Below are positions 36,620 through 49,635 of a stretch of 64,000 nt of DNA, piece by piece; position 1 is the stretch's first letter; each line of letters starts with the position of its first letter. A model generated the notes under the pieces. That model saw nothing but the letters and a program-made list of their open reading frames with translations. It had not been told where the DNA came from and ran no database searches. Both the position numbers and the translations under genes were made by a program. This DNA is from Eremophila alpestris peregrina (Eukaryota; Chordata; Aves; Passeriformes; Alaudidae), in NCBI GenBank assembly GCA_009792885.1, contig WMCF01000025.1:5587227-5651226 (forward strand), given 5' to 3'.

Positions 36620-37905
36620 CACTGCTACAAATTTGATATCAGAGACATCAAGAGATGTCCAGAGCCTGAAGAGGGATTGCAGGTCATCAGGAGAACACCT
36701 GAAGAGCAGCACAAAGGAATGTCAGTCCCTCCAGACAGTAAGACAGATTCATCAGGGGCCCAACCTTAATATCACCATGGAAACACACTGAGCATGGGCA
36801 GCAGACAAAAGGACTTGGAGACACACGCATGCCTGCAGAGCTGTCATCTCATTGATATTATCCAGCCATGGTGGGATGGCTTCGATGAGTAGGATGGATG
36901 GATCCAGGCTATTTGGGAAGAACAGGCAGGGAAGACGAGGAAGAAGTGTTGCCCTCTATATAAGTGCACAGATGGAGAGCACGGAGCTCCACCTGGTTGG
37001 TGGATGAGGAGCTGACTGAGAGTTCAGGATTAAATGGATGGGTCAGGATTAAGGGACAGGTGACAATATTGAGGGTCTGCTATGGGTTAACCTAACCAGG
37101 AAAACCAAGCAGATGAGGTCCTCTGTAGATGGATATGAACGGCCTCATGTTCACAATTCCTGGTCCTCAATGGGGAATTCAACAACACTGACACTTTTAG
37201 AAGGACAGCAAGGCATAAGCACACCAGAAGATTGTAAAATGTGTTGATATTAGTTTCTTTTCCAAGTGATAAAGAAGCCCATGAGAAGAGGTGTTATGCT
37301 GGAACTTTGTCTCACCAGGAAAAAAAGGCTGTGGGGAATGTGAAGCTCAAGGAAAGCCTGGACTACAGTGTCCATTAAATGGTGGAGTTCAAGATCTTCA
37401 GGGCAGCAAGGGGGATGCACAACAAGCTCACTGCCCTAGACTTCAGGACAGCAGACTTTGGCCTCTTCAGCGATCTGCTTAGTAAACTACCATGGAATAA
37501 AATCTTGTCAAGTAGAGGGACCAAAGAAAGCAGATGAAGCTAACCTCCCATTCATCCCAGCAGAGAAGAAGTTGAGCAAAAGTGCCAGCAGGACTTCACA
37601 GATAAACTAGGTCAAACTCAAACAGATAAAGGAAGCCTACAGAGGATGAAGCAAACACAGGTAGACTGGGAGGAACACAGAGAAGTTGTCCAAGCAAACT
37701 GGGATAAGGTTAGCAAAGTTAAAGCCCTGATAGGATAATACTGCCCAAGAAAGTAAAGGGCAACAAGAAAAACTTCTACAGGTACATCAGTGATAAAAGG
37801 AAGACTAGGGAAAAATGTATCCTCTCTGGAAGGAATGGAAGACCTATTTGCCTAGGATGTGGAGAAAGCTCAGCAACTGATCTACTTTTGTGCCTTTGTC
37901 ATGCT
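36620..37905 (+). mobile_element. CR1 LINE fragment, endonuclease domain to RT linker
   Basis: Decayed first half of CR1 ORF2 on the + strand. Protein-like blocks occur in shifting frames: a SMGSRQKDLE block (near 36790), HLIDIIQPWWDG (near 36845) where active elements have an ITETWWDG-type block, RLFGKNRQGRRGRSVALY (near 36905), then DNA-level matches through GAGGTCCTCTGTAGATGG, GGTGGAGTTCAAGATC, AAACTCAAACAGATAAAGGA, GGGAGGAACACAGAGAAG and AGTGATAAAAGGAAGACTAG. Loss of the catalytic Glu in the WWDG block and many stops and frameshifts make it a pseudogene. The reverse transcriptase and 3' end are absent. The core 36770-37870 is firm; the outer edges are approximate. Confidence 0.87.
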
Positions 37906-40900
37906 GCCCAAAGCATTCACTGGTTCTATAAAAGAAGATACAATGAATTTCAATGACATGTATACACATTCATAAGATGGCAGATTATGTTTCAATGTGA
38001 TATAAACTTATGATGACACAAGGCTAACTGTCATCAACAGGCTGGTTTTTGGTCACAGAACTGTCAGAGCAAAGCTGGAGTTACTGATCTCTAAATAAGA
38101 AAAAAGGTGGAGCTGATGCTGGGGAAGAATGGGAGGCAGCGGAAATAATTGTCATTGATGTATGTTTTTACTAAAAGAGTCATTAGTGCAATGAGAAGTG
38201 CCACTGGCAGTTTGTCATCATTATGTTCTCAACAACAGCTTAATAAAATAAATTTGGACAAGCTTCTCTATTCCCACTTTTAATCATGCTTTCATATTTG
38301 CCTCCATGGCCTTTTCCTTTTGTATCAAAGTTTAGATGTTACAATATTCAGTTCTAGAAAAACATAAGATAAAAACAATTTTGGCCAGAAATATTCTGAA
38401 TTCTGAGCATAGAATTATGCACTCACCCATTCCTTCATACATATTGATTTTATTGATTTGCAGGAATTTAGTTATTTATATCCTATTGATGTCAAGAAAA
38501 AAAAAATCTGTAATTTCACAGTCATGGCTGTTAAGGTCAAGGTGTAACTTTACAGTAATATATTTAAAAAACACAAAAAAACCCAAACCAAACCAAACCA
38601 ATAAACAAACCCAGCCAATCTAGGAAAACAAAAAAAAAAAATCAAAATTTAAAAGAAGAGTTTTGTGTAAAACCTTTTCATTAGCATGGTACCTGATCAG
38701 TTGTAGGAGGAACATGAACTCAGTCAAAAAGCACTGGATTAGATTCAGGGTCGATGCAGAAGTGCTGCTCTGAGAGCAGGACTGGAGATATAAAGTATCT
38801 GAGGACAGAGATCAGAAATTGCAGCTTAAAAAAAATATTCACCTGAGGACAATGAAGGGTCAAGCATATGAGATATCATCACAGAAATAGTAAAGAGTCT
38901 TCAAAAATATCTGACAAGCTAATGCCTGGACACAGACTTCTGCAATATCTTTTCCTAACTCCTGTTACAACTGACTTTCTCTGCCATTTCATGCCCAGTG
39001 CTTGATGTTCCCAGAAGTTCCCGCTTGCCAGGCTTGAGCGTTTTACAGAGGATAACACCAAGGGTGCACCTAAAGAAGCTTTTCATGGCCTAATTAGGCA
39101 TCTAACAGATTAATTACCAATAGATATTTATTTTTTATGACAAAGAAACCAACTAGGCTGCATCTCTGCTTGAGCAATTTGAAGAGGTTTCATCCCCATA
39201 CCTTCACTGCTTGTGTTGGTGTATGTTCCCATCATTCAGCATAAATGGAAAATAAGAGCTTAGATATTTCATATATTATTATTTTAGTCATGTCACATAA
39301 TAATTTGTATTTCTCTTCTCTCTTCTTTCAAGACTCAAAGGGAGCACCAGGAAATCTTTATGGAGTTTTGTTATTATTTCTAATTTTCTTCCTACATTAA
39401 ATTTCTTCCCACCTTAACTTTCCTTCTTGTTTACTCCTTCACATAGGTATGGTAGCAGTGAATGCTCCCAACTCACAACAAGAGCAGTGACATGTTTGTT
39501 GAAGTCTTAACTCTACTTGCAATTATGTGTCAGATTTAATCATTGCATCTGATCCAAAGCTCATAGAAAACAATACAGACTGCAAATTCCTGTTGTAGAA
39601 TTGTGTTTCAGTTTATTTTTGCTTGTGTACACTGTAAGGCATTTTTCTATAATGAAAATTTATTGTGCTTTCCTCTCCACACATCACTTAGAAGTGGACA
39701 GGCCTCATTAGAGAACTGTAGATGTTCCAATTAAATCCCTCAATAATATAAAACAGTCAGAATACGTTCATGACAGCTGTAAAGCACTGCATGGAATAGG
39801 ACACACAAGAACAGATGAAAAGAAAAGAAAAGTAGAGTAGGTATGGAATTAATGTACTATTCAGTAAAATTCATGGCATTGCAATTTACTATCCACTCAC
39901 AAAAAAAAAAATAAAAGGTATCCATTGCATATAAGCCTGTATATTGGTATACAAGTCTACAAACAAATAAAAGTCTATATAATACAATAATGAAAATTTA
40001 ATTCTGAAGAACCTAGACATGTTTCTGGTAGTTGTAGGATCTTTGGAAACTGAGAATGATAATCTCTGTGACTTGAAACAGAGAATGCTTTCCACCTATG
40101 TGGCAGAGGAAGCCACAACAAATATTTGAGGCTAGCAATATGCCCTTGAAATCTGGGGAGCCATTGTCATACACCTATAACCTTCATTGACTTTGGGTTA
40201 AAAAAATATTCAGCTTGTAGACTTGAATGTTAATGTAGGTGTAATTTTTTTTCATCATATTAAATGGTGCTCTGGTACCTTTTCAGTGATGTTTTTTAAA
40301 ATTTTGGTTTGGGTCTTTTGTAAAGTTTTTGGTTTTTTTCTTTTTGTTTCTATAAGTCAGTTCTTAAATATGAAAAATTTAAAGAGAAAAAACTTCAAAA
40401 AAATCTCTCCAATCACTTCATTTCATAACAAATGATCAGCATATTAAATAATTTCAAAGGAGGCAATTGTCTTTCCTCAAAACATTTTTGCCACTTATAA
40501 CAAGATTTGGAATCTCACTGCTGGGATTTATTCCTTTTTAATATTTCCCAAAGTATTTTATTTTCTATTTTTAGCAACTCAACATTACTATCACTAAAAT
40601 AAGATGGCTGTTATTTTTTGAAGGGTTTTTATACAAATAACTGTAGCATAAACACAGATTCAGGGCCTTACAAGGTTGCATGCTATCTGAATAGATTAAA
40701 ATAACACTTTTCTTGCCTAAATAGGTGGAAACAAGTAAACTGAGAAACAGAAAAATTAAAATAACTGTGTAAAATAAGTCTCAAACCAGATTTTTATTTA
40801 TTCTTTAGTTTTCCTGGTTCCAAGAGGTGCTGTTACTTCCATGGCTAACTTTTCTATGTTGTGAATTTTTTATCTTTTTGATCTCTGCCTGTTTTCCCAA

Positions 40901-42871
40901 TGTAAAAATGAGAAGACAGCTCTTAGAGTCTACCCATAATATCAGAAAGAAGAAAAAGGCTCAAAATACCCAGGTTAATTTCTTTCTATGTCTCCACAAT
41001 TTTTTTTCAGCAGACTTTTTTTTTCTCCTACTTCAGGCATGCCTATTCAAACAGCAATTCCAGTTTTGACCAATATAAGCACCTCAACTTTTTTTTCTGT
41101 TATGGCAGAAAAATAAAATCCCAAGCTTGTCAATGCATGTCAAAACATAGGCACTAAGCCAAGAGTTTGTACAAAGGCCTGAAAAGCAATAAGCAAAGAT
41201 ACAAAACAATGGTGACAATTTCTAAACCTGTATTTCCCATGAAGACTGCTACTTATGTCAGCTGCACTGCTTCTGGCAGGAACATACAGCCAATATTAGC
41301 ACATTAAAAAGTGTTAATCATGGTGCATACAAAAACCACTGACTTTGAAAGGTGAAACAGGAAGTTTTAAGACTACATACTTTTCAAAATGACCAGAAAA
41401 AGACTTAATTTGTCATTTCTCTAATTAAATCTCTATATGCGTATATAGCTATATCTATCTATCTACTTAATTTTTTTACATTTTGAAATATGCAGGTTGC
41501 ATAAGTTCATTCTTATTCAAAAGTTTACCAGAAGTTATAATGGAAAACTACTTTATGGCCAGGTGCTGATATGATTATAAATTTCAGCTAATGACAGTGT
41601 TGAATGTCTTGAGATAAAACAGGGAATATGAGTCCATTGCCAGAATTAGGATCAAGAGCAGAGTTCAGATAGACCTCAATTACACTGGAATATCTTGATT
41701 TTGTCAGATTCATCCAAAGCTAAAGAAAATACGCTGTTACCAGCAAAAGTAATATTTGTCCAAATGTTGCAAAAAAAATTTAATTATCTGTCTGTCTTTT
41801 GTCTCCTTTCCTAAATAATATGCCTTTCCAGTAAATCACATCTGGGCATTGTATTGATGACCAAAAATAGGTAGGCCTTCATCATTTAGCAGGCTTCTTT
41901 TTTTAGACTATGAACATCTTATAAAGGTCTTTTGAAATTAGATTTAGAATGTTACACCTCATGAGTTTTTGATTGTACTGAATGATGTTATTTCTATTAA
42001 ATTCAGGAGAACCTGGAATTGTTCAGCAGCACCAGTTACCAATAGGGGTTTAAGAAAGGAACTAGGCTTAAAGAGAATAATCCTAAACTTTAAATAGATA
42101 GTCTGAACAGCAAATAAAGGATTGTATTTTCTGTGCTTAGAACATCTGAAAGAGAGTTTGAGAAAACACATTTTGGTTTCTGATTTCTACGATGACATTC
42201 CTGACCTTAGTGGTGCAAAAGAAAATGTATTTCAATTCCTTGCTGCAACACAAGAATTTCAATGATTTCTATTCCCAATATTTATCCTCCTGAGATAGCA
42301 AACTCTCCATGGCAGAATACAGCTGTAACACCAGGTTTGTGCATTGCCTATGTATTACTGCAAGGTAAATAATTAATTAGATTTGTACTAGGAGAAAGGG
42401 TGCAATCAAGTATTGAGCACTTGAATTCTTGTCTTTTAGAAATATCAGATTTTGATGATCAGAATAATTATTTCAGTCTTCTCACTTCACAGCCCTTCTG
42501 GTGCTCCAAATCATATGTAATTCCCACATTTTTTTCTTTTCTAACTTTAAGCATGGTAATTTCATTATAAAATACTCCATACACATTAAAATGTAATCTG
42601 TAATATCACAAATATTACATATAGATATAGAAATAGATTGATATTATATTTATAGAAAAAGATAAATTCTATTACAAAGGAAGTATTTATCCATTCAGCA
42701 ATCACCATGCCTTCAATAACATGTAAATTAAGCATCTTTCATGGTGTTAAGAGTGTCACACAGAAGAAATATAAAATATATGTCTAACTGTGTAGAGGAC
42801 CAGACCTTAGCATGTTTTGTCTCAAACATTCTGAATACTGCTACAGGAAAGGTGATCAGGTGACAGGTTCC
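37906..42871. other. about 5 kb AT-rich sequence, no gene recognised
   Basis: No exon or dispersed repeat recognised apart from the C/A-rich tract at 38565-38641. All reading frames are below 100 codons and biased to Phe, Leu, Lys and Ile, as expected from AT-rich DNA. Confidence 0.5.
38565..38641. repeat. C/A-rich low-complexity tract
   Basis: AAACC and AAAC units with flanking A runs (ACCAAACC repeated, later A11). Same class as 17790-17884. Confidence 0.85.
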
Positions 42872-43216
42872 TGTGGAGGTGAGGCAACACTGTGCTGAGA
42901 CAGAGCCCTGCTCTGCCTTGAGACTCATGCTCAGTCAACAGCTTTGTGTGTTGAGGCTTGTGAATCAGCACCTTGAGGAGTTTGTTTTGGGAGCTGAGAA
43001 TTTATTGAAGTGTACTGATCAAGATGAAGGTCTTGTTAGTCAACACTTTTTGTGGAAGAGGTTTCCGAGAATTTAAGGGCTTGTTAATCAACACCTTTTG
43101 AGCCCAAGCAGTGGGCTGGTTGCTGGAGTTATAGAATACTTTATAATAAAACACTGAGAGCTCCCTGACACATGCCCAGTGTCTTTGTTCAACCTGACAA
43201 GAATTTGTAATGAACA
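42872..43216 (+). mobile_element. probable LTR fragment with U3-type direct repeats
   Basis: Three related blocks (CTTGTGAATCAGCACCTTG at 42956, CTTGTTAGTCAACACTTTTT at about 43032, CTTGTTAATCAACACCTTTT at about 43080) are spaced 76 and 48 bases apart. The first two are each followed by a GAGAATTTA block. After them come CCCAAGCAGTGGGCTGGTTG and TTATAATAAAACACTGAGAG with an AATAAA signal near 43144, then TGCCCAGTGTCTTTGTTC. Repeated enhancer-like units followed by a poly(A) signal and a short tail fit an LTR. I found neither a target duplication nor clear TG...CA ends, so family and boundaries are open. Confidence 0.5.
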
Positions 43217-45374
43217 TCACATCCCCTACTGATGGGTCATGACAAACTGTAACAGAAATTACCCCAGTAAATTGATAAACCTGCATATGGAATAAGCACA
43301 AATCATGTATGAGCAAAAAATGTCTGCTGTTATAAATAAGATGGTGTTGAATATGCCATTTGGAGTTGGTTTATATACAAGACCTGTTAGATTGCACAGT
43401 TCATTTCTGGTATTCATGCCCCTAACCAGGCCAAATATGAAATTTACAAAATTATTTCTATTACATATGAGGGGTCATTTTAAGAAGACCTATGCCTGTC
43501 TTCTAATTATTTCCCTCATTCCCTCTCACTAGAAGAGGAAAGAGGAAAATACTTTAAAAAGCAGAAGGTTTATAAAATCTATACTGTTTACCATTATCTC
43601 TTGGGGTATTCTCCTTCCATACTCCTGAAGAGAGCTTAGCCTCTGCTGCTGACCCCCTACTGACTCACACAAATCCTCTAACCACTGTAATCTATTTATT
43701 GAAACACTATGCCCACCCACCTGGCATAATGAATAAATGTCAACCTTGCACGGATAAACCTAGACCTCTGCCTTTATGTCTATATTCTATTGCCTTCAAA
43801 AATTATTTCAATTCAAAATTATATTTTCCATAACTTCTAAACAAAGGAAAATAAAGACAAAAGTTTAAAAGGTAAAAGCAATAATACAATAATAAATAAT
43901 AATCAATAATAATACTTTGTATCACAACAAAAGTCAATGCTTCACATCTGAACAGCTGAATTTTTCATAAAATACTTTTCAGCCGCCAGCAGCTGTTAAG
44001 TTTAAAACTCTCTGTCCTCCAAAATGCTTCACTGATCTGAAAATCTCACAGATGACAGATGACAATCAGAAGAGAAAGTACAAAAAATCTGCATGGCTTT
44101 TTTCTAGCCTTAAAAGTGTGAAAAAGCAAACTAAATTTTTCAGTGTATTATATATATTTTTTCTTCTAAAATAAAAATATAAAAATGAAGGTTAACTGTA
44201 AACTCATGTTACCAATATTAAAATCATGTCTTATATATCAGCATATATAGACTCCACTATTAAAACAGCAAGCAGTAAGGTAATTAAAAAAATAGTGTTC
44301 TGGGATTTCATTAATGCAATTACATAGATTGTGTGTAGGAAATTCTGTTTTCCTTTTGTTTTAACTGAATGTGTAGATTTAATTCCCCTCCACCTCCCTG
44401 CCCGTAGTGCATATGACAGAATTCTATATACACTGCATTATCTGTAAATTTGACCAGCTCAGGGTTAGTTTTGATGCTTGGTCTTCCTACATTTCTTCAG
44501 CTTTTCAATGAAAGATTATTATATTGACATCGTTTATATTAAGTAAAAATTATAAGGAATTGCTCCTTGTAATAACACTTAGAGCAGATACAGACTTACT
44601 GCAGAACTAATAAAATAATAAAAGATTAGTATAACTGGGTGAGTACAGTTTTTATGGAATGGAACCAGAACAAATAATTTTCTTATCTGTAAGCTTATTT
44701 TATTTAGAAATATATATGTGATTCACAGATCGACAATGCAGCATTCTATCAGTATTTATATTAAATTATCAGTTCCATAAAAATAGCAACTCAGTATAAA
44801 TTGGTTGACAGCTTAATCAAAACCAACACATTAGTGCTTCACCAGTAATCCCTTTTTGGAATTCTGATTTCTACTGGATAAATAATTTGCAAAGTATATT
44901 GCTTTGCAGAATAAATATATCCATATTCATAGTAAGAGTGAGGAAAACCAGATAACCATGTGCTCAAAACCAATTTTTAAACAATTAGTTTAGTCTCATA
45001 AATAACTCCAGAGGACTACATCAAACCCGTATTTTTCATAAAAAAGATCTATGCAATACCATATCAAAAAACAGCTGAATAGCATTTATTTTTCTGAACA
45101 GTTAAAGGTTCAATCAATATTATTCATGAGTAATTAGTGTTTGAGTTCATCCTTATGTAGAGCTAAATTCTATGAAATATGGAAAGCTGTGTAAGCCCCA
45201 TAGGGGAGAAGGTCCCCCATTTAATGCTTGTCTGTATTTCCTGAAGGACTTTAAGCCTCCCCTGATGTCATGGTTTTTGCACAGCTGTGGAAGCAGAATA
45301 CCCCAGGTCTTTCAGGGGGTGCAGTGGATGCATGTTGTGTCTCACATTAGATCTGCAGCATTCAGGGCTAGGAA
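43217..45374. other. about 2.2 kb AT-rich sequence, no gene
   Basis: Unique AT-rich sequence. An (AAT)n-like tract lies at 43880-43914. The part 45170-45374 is GC-richer and may belong to another old repeat, but I cannot name it. Confidence 0.5.
43880..43914. repeat. degenerate (AAT)n
   Basis: AATAAT units interrupted by AC, AA and C. Confidence 0.85.
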
Positions 45375-45788
45375 GAGACCTGTGGGAGACCAGAGTATTC
45401 CTCTGGGTCCCCTGAATGGGCAGCAGCCAGGACGTGGGGATGGGACCCCACAGCCTCCTTGAAAGATAGCATTGGCTTTGATCTGACACTGTGGAGACGG
45501 CTTCCAAGGCTGTCTGAGGATTTGGGTGACACGAGGGTTTAATTGGTGTGTTTTTTATTATATCACTGGGTGCGTAGATGTTAATTTTAGATTTCTCTGT
45601 ATTCTTAATATTAGGCCAATATGGATGCAGATCAATGTGATAAAGTCACATTTTCCTGTCTTTCTCTTCCTTTTCCTTTTTGCAGAGGGCTGTGGGTTTT
45701 TAGGATAGGATAGAGGTGTGATTTCACTGTGTGATTTGGATTTTAGTTATTGGATTTTAGAGGAAAACAATGTTAACGTAGTTTAGAG

Positions 45789-45796
45789 TATAAAAA
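45789..45796 (+). promoter_or_regulatory. TATA box of family B LTR copy 2
   Basis: TATAAAAA, 101 bases upstream of AATAAA, giving the compact U3-R arrangement expected of an LTR promoter. Confidence 0.68.
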
Positions 45797-45889
45797 CCCT
45801 GGTGCTGTTCATGGGCAGGGAGAATTCACTTTTCCAGCTGCTTGTGAGCACCACGCTGGCCTGACTGAACTTTGAGATAAGATTTCTAA

Positions 45890-45895
45890 AATAAA
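45890..45895 (+). promoter_or_regulatory. AATAAA polyadenylation signal in LTR
   Basis: AATAAA followed by CATCTTCAAACTG; the equivalent site in copy 1 is 32441-32446. Confidence 0.68.
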
Positions 45896-47363
45896 CATCT
45901 TCAAACTGCAACTTGAAGACTCTGATTCCTTCTTCCAAGCACGGGCAGTGAGAAAACAGCCGTTCAACACCACAGACCGGGGTTATCTCAGAAGAGATAC
46001 CCAGCAGAGACCTTATTCCAAACAGTACTGTATTTCTCTTGTTCTGGATGCTCAATTTTTTTGGGGAAGAAATCTTCCTACTGGCCCCAAGCAGAGTATG
46101 TACCACCTCCATCCATCAGTGGAGAAAACTGCTGACCCTACTCTCTCTACTTTGCAAACTATTTATACTGAAGTTAGGAGTTAGGAGTTCCCTCAGGTAT
46201 GCCAATGTAGTAGGTTAGTAATAAGTTCCTCAGCTTTATTTTTGTTTGTGTTTGGGATTTCACCACTTTGTTGAATGTTCAATATTATGTAGTGACTGAG
46301 GGGATAAGGTAAAGATGACACTAGATTGTATGAGGCTGTGGTTTTGACCTATTCAGTCAGCTTCTTTGTAGTGTAGATTTACATTTTTAAATAAATGAAA
46401 TTTATAAATTCCCTTCTACAAAAAGGCAAAATGTAAATTATAGGTAAGCCAGTTTTTTTCTATCCAACCAGTAAGTCCAATGTCTCTCATGGCTTCAAAT
46501 ATTTTGTGCGTAAAAATCATGTTAGTATCACCCCTGTCGAGTCCTTAAAGCTACGTCAGAGGGTTTAATTTGCAATAATGAAATATAATTGTTCTCTATG
46601 CAGCAGAGGTGAGATTTTTTCAAGAGAGTTATTGCTGTAGCTTTATTTTCCAGAGACTTCTTTACGCTCCTGTGGAAGCAAATGACAGGACCCATATTAA
46701 ACCGCAACTCTGTGACGGAGAGAAGTAAACTGCTTTACCAAGAGCTCCTGACTTCCCCTTCCCCAGTCCAATTCTAGTCACTTCAGCCAGGATCAGCTAT
46801 AAAAAATCAGCTTTGTGCTCATTTCAGCAATGGCAAATAATAAATCACAATAATTCTCTTAGTGTTCAGAGAGATTTCAATTCTTAGGAGATTTTTAATC
46901 ACAGCAGAGAGGCAAGAGTGTTAATGAGGTCTATAAATTACCTTTAAAGAGGGCAATTATGTCCAATGTTGTAATAAAGGCTAAGACAGTTAATATCATT
47001 AAAGCAATTAAACACTTTTTTAGATTGTGAAGATAAATTTGAATTAAAATATTACTGTAAACAAGGGGCCCATTTATTATGAAGCAATTGATTGGATAGT
47101 GGACTCAGCTAATATTGCTCTGGCTTAAAAAGGTTCTGTGAACTTCATTCATATTTTGTAAAGTGACAAGGCTACATATCACAAGTAGATTGTTATTGCA
47201 TTATCATCACATAAATCCATGAACAGCATCTTAACTTACACTCTTAATTAGATTTCGTTGAATGCAATTATTATCATTTCTTCTTAAGTAGCTTCTGCTC
47301 ATCTCTTTTCTTGTCTAGGTTTGTCCTTACCTTTCAGCTTTCTTTTCTGTGGTCTGCATTTCT

Positions 47364-47382
47364 AAAAAAAAAAAAAAAAAAA
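47364..47382. repeat. poly(A) run of 19
   Basis: An uninterrupted A19 on the + strand. I see no retroelement body immediately to its left, so it is probably a simple homopolymer. Confidence 0.95.
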
Positions 47383-48480
47383 CGGAATAAAGGAATCTCA
47401 TAATGAAAATTAAATAACTGAACATTTCTGGATGTTAAGCTACAGATTTCCATGGATGCATTAATCACAAAAACATTAGCATCAGAAGAGCTTTTCATGA
47501 TGAGCAGTCATAAAATCTGACACCTAAAGGAACAAGTAAAGATTTAATATCATCTATTTAAGGATACTCAGTGATAGGCTGAAATTAAAATCTCTGCTGA
47601 GTACCTAATCTCCCCTGATCTTGTGCCCAAAACGGAATTAAAATTTTTCTTACCCTCTGCTTTTTCAGAATGATGCAATGTATTGCTTCCTTTAGCACAG
47701 AGACAAAGTTTATTAGCAGAAAAGAGAAATATTCCTACATCAATTTATTCTGTAGATTTTTGATTAGGATGTTTTTAGAAGTGAAACAAAGATTTTGACT
47801 TTTATCAAAGTCCAAAGATAGCATAAAATATATTTTCTATGTAGCTGATCTAGTAACTCTAAGCTAATTACAAATTGTTTGATGGTGGGAAGCAGATACC
47901 TAGAAAACGCAAGAGAACAACAGCCCAGAAGAATGGCCCAGCCAGCAGCCTGGGGGCTACTTAGGGAAAAAATCAGGAGAAAAAACAAATCAAGGGGAAC
48001 AATGTGGAATTTATGGAAAACTTAAATATTAACAGAGGGAGAACAAGCAAACAAAAATCCACTGGACAAGCCCAATAACAGAGACATTCATTTATTAATG
48101 ACAAACCAATGATTTATGCAATCCCTTTCTCTAGGAGCTGTTCCTTTCCTAAGGAAGTGCCCAGACCCAGTGCACAGCAGACTCTTGCTTTTCTGGGATC
48201 AATGAATGTTAACTAGAACAATGAACAAGAGTTCATTGCTGGAAGAAATGCACTGAAAGGTTAGGCAGAGGATTCATACTATGTTCCCGCATAAAATGGA
48301 GAGGAGAGCAGCATCATCTGCCATTAGTGCTTTATTCCATATTCCTTTTATTTATCTATATGCTTTGAAATTATTCAGTAAATTACTTCCAAAGAGTGTT
48401 AGGGGACAGAAACACTGAGAGGTCCCTAAATCTGGAAAAAAAAGTTGGCATTTACTACACATCTCTATTTTCAGTAATTT

Positions 48481-48534
48481 GTTTGGGATTTTTTTTGTTT
48501 TTTTTTTTGGTTGGTTTGTTCTTTTGTGGGGGGG
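48481..48534. repeat. T/G-rich tract
   Basis: T runs separated by G and GGTTGG units, ending in seven G. Confidence 0.85.
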
Positions 48535-49635
48535 TTTAATCATATAGTTGTTTCCTGCTCTAACTTCTTTTTTGAGGCCTTTAATTTCTCCTCTGTATGG
48601 TTTAGTGACAGGAACACACCCTTAGGCCTGACTCTAAGGGCCGAGAAGGTGCACGAACTATGGAAGAATCTAATGAATCTCGGAAAACACCTGTGACCTT
48701 GGTTAAATAGTGGATATATTCTTCTGTCTTGTGTTGTTTGCCAAGGTTGCATCCAGCCTCTGTTAAAGGATTTTTCTCTTCTTAGTTCTTTTTTTTTATG
48801 TGCCCAGGAAGCTGCTGGACTGTGGATTACTTTTCTGTCTTTTGTTTCCAAAGTGCGCATTTTACTTGTGCCATAAAACTAAATAAATTCCTTTTCCAGA
48901 TGAGATGTACATTTCAGTCCACATTGGAGTTTAATAGCTCTTCTACATTCTGCAATGGCAGGATTATAAAAACAATACTGTAGGTGTTTTCAAGCCAATT
49001 TATCCATGGTTATATGTGCATACAAACACAGTTTTAGCTTTTTGTTTTAGATGATTGCCAGAGGATATAATTAAGGGAAAAGTGACAGATATAACTCAAA
49101 AATATAATCTTAGAAGCTGTAGCTGCAAATTCAAGCACAGGTTGAATATAAATGTTTACCTGTATCTCCCCTAATGTTAGACATATTAGTGAAGTACCCA
49201 AGGAGAAATCTGGCATCTGAATACAGACAATGGAAAGAAAGGCACATATGAGCAGAAAAGACCCTAACTGAGCAAACTGATTGCTCTATTGTCAACACAA
49301 CCACCTAATGTTATGGGCTTCAAATTTAGAATTTCAATTAAACAGGAAAAAAGCTTTTTCTAAGGAAAAAAAATGAAAGGAAACTAAATTCAACCTTGAA
49401 TTATCTTCTAAACAACAAAGAAAAAACAGGTGAGAGGAAATTAGTAAAAAAATATATCTAAATTTGTTTAAAAAATGTGTGCATTTTATGCAAATTTCCA
49501 ATATTTCAATTAAAAATAGATAAATCCTGTGAAGGCTGGATTTCTCAAAAGGGAATATTCCTTCTTATGTGTAAGAGAAACGTGCATTGTTTTTTCTCTG
49601 TAACAGAGGAAAAATAATTCTCTGATATTATTTGA

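Larger units (their letters stand above)
45381..46006 (+). mobile_element. solo LTR, family B (class II-like), copy 2, 626 bp
   Basis: Starts TGTGGGAGACCAG, ends ATACCCAGCA, and is flanked by GAGACC at 45375-45380 and 46007-46012, an exact 6-bp duplication. It contains a TATA box (45789-45796) within TAGTTTAGAGTATAAAAACC and AATAAA at 45890-45895. It is homologous to 31938-32536 over most of its length, most clearly from TAGTTATTGG to AATAAACAT. TG...CA ends with 6-bp duplications are typical of class II (ERVK/alpharetrovirus-like) elements. No internal retroviral sequence adjoins it, so it is a solo LTR. The 109-codon minus frame crossing it is not meaningful. Confidence 0.9.

Noticed and set aside
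47364..47382. Poly(A) run as the tail of a processed pseudogene
   Set aside because: No gene-like or retroelement sequence lies immediately upstream, and no flanking duplication was seen.
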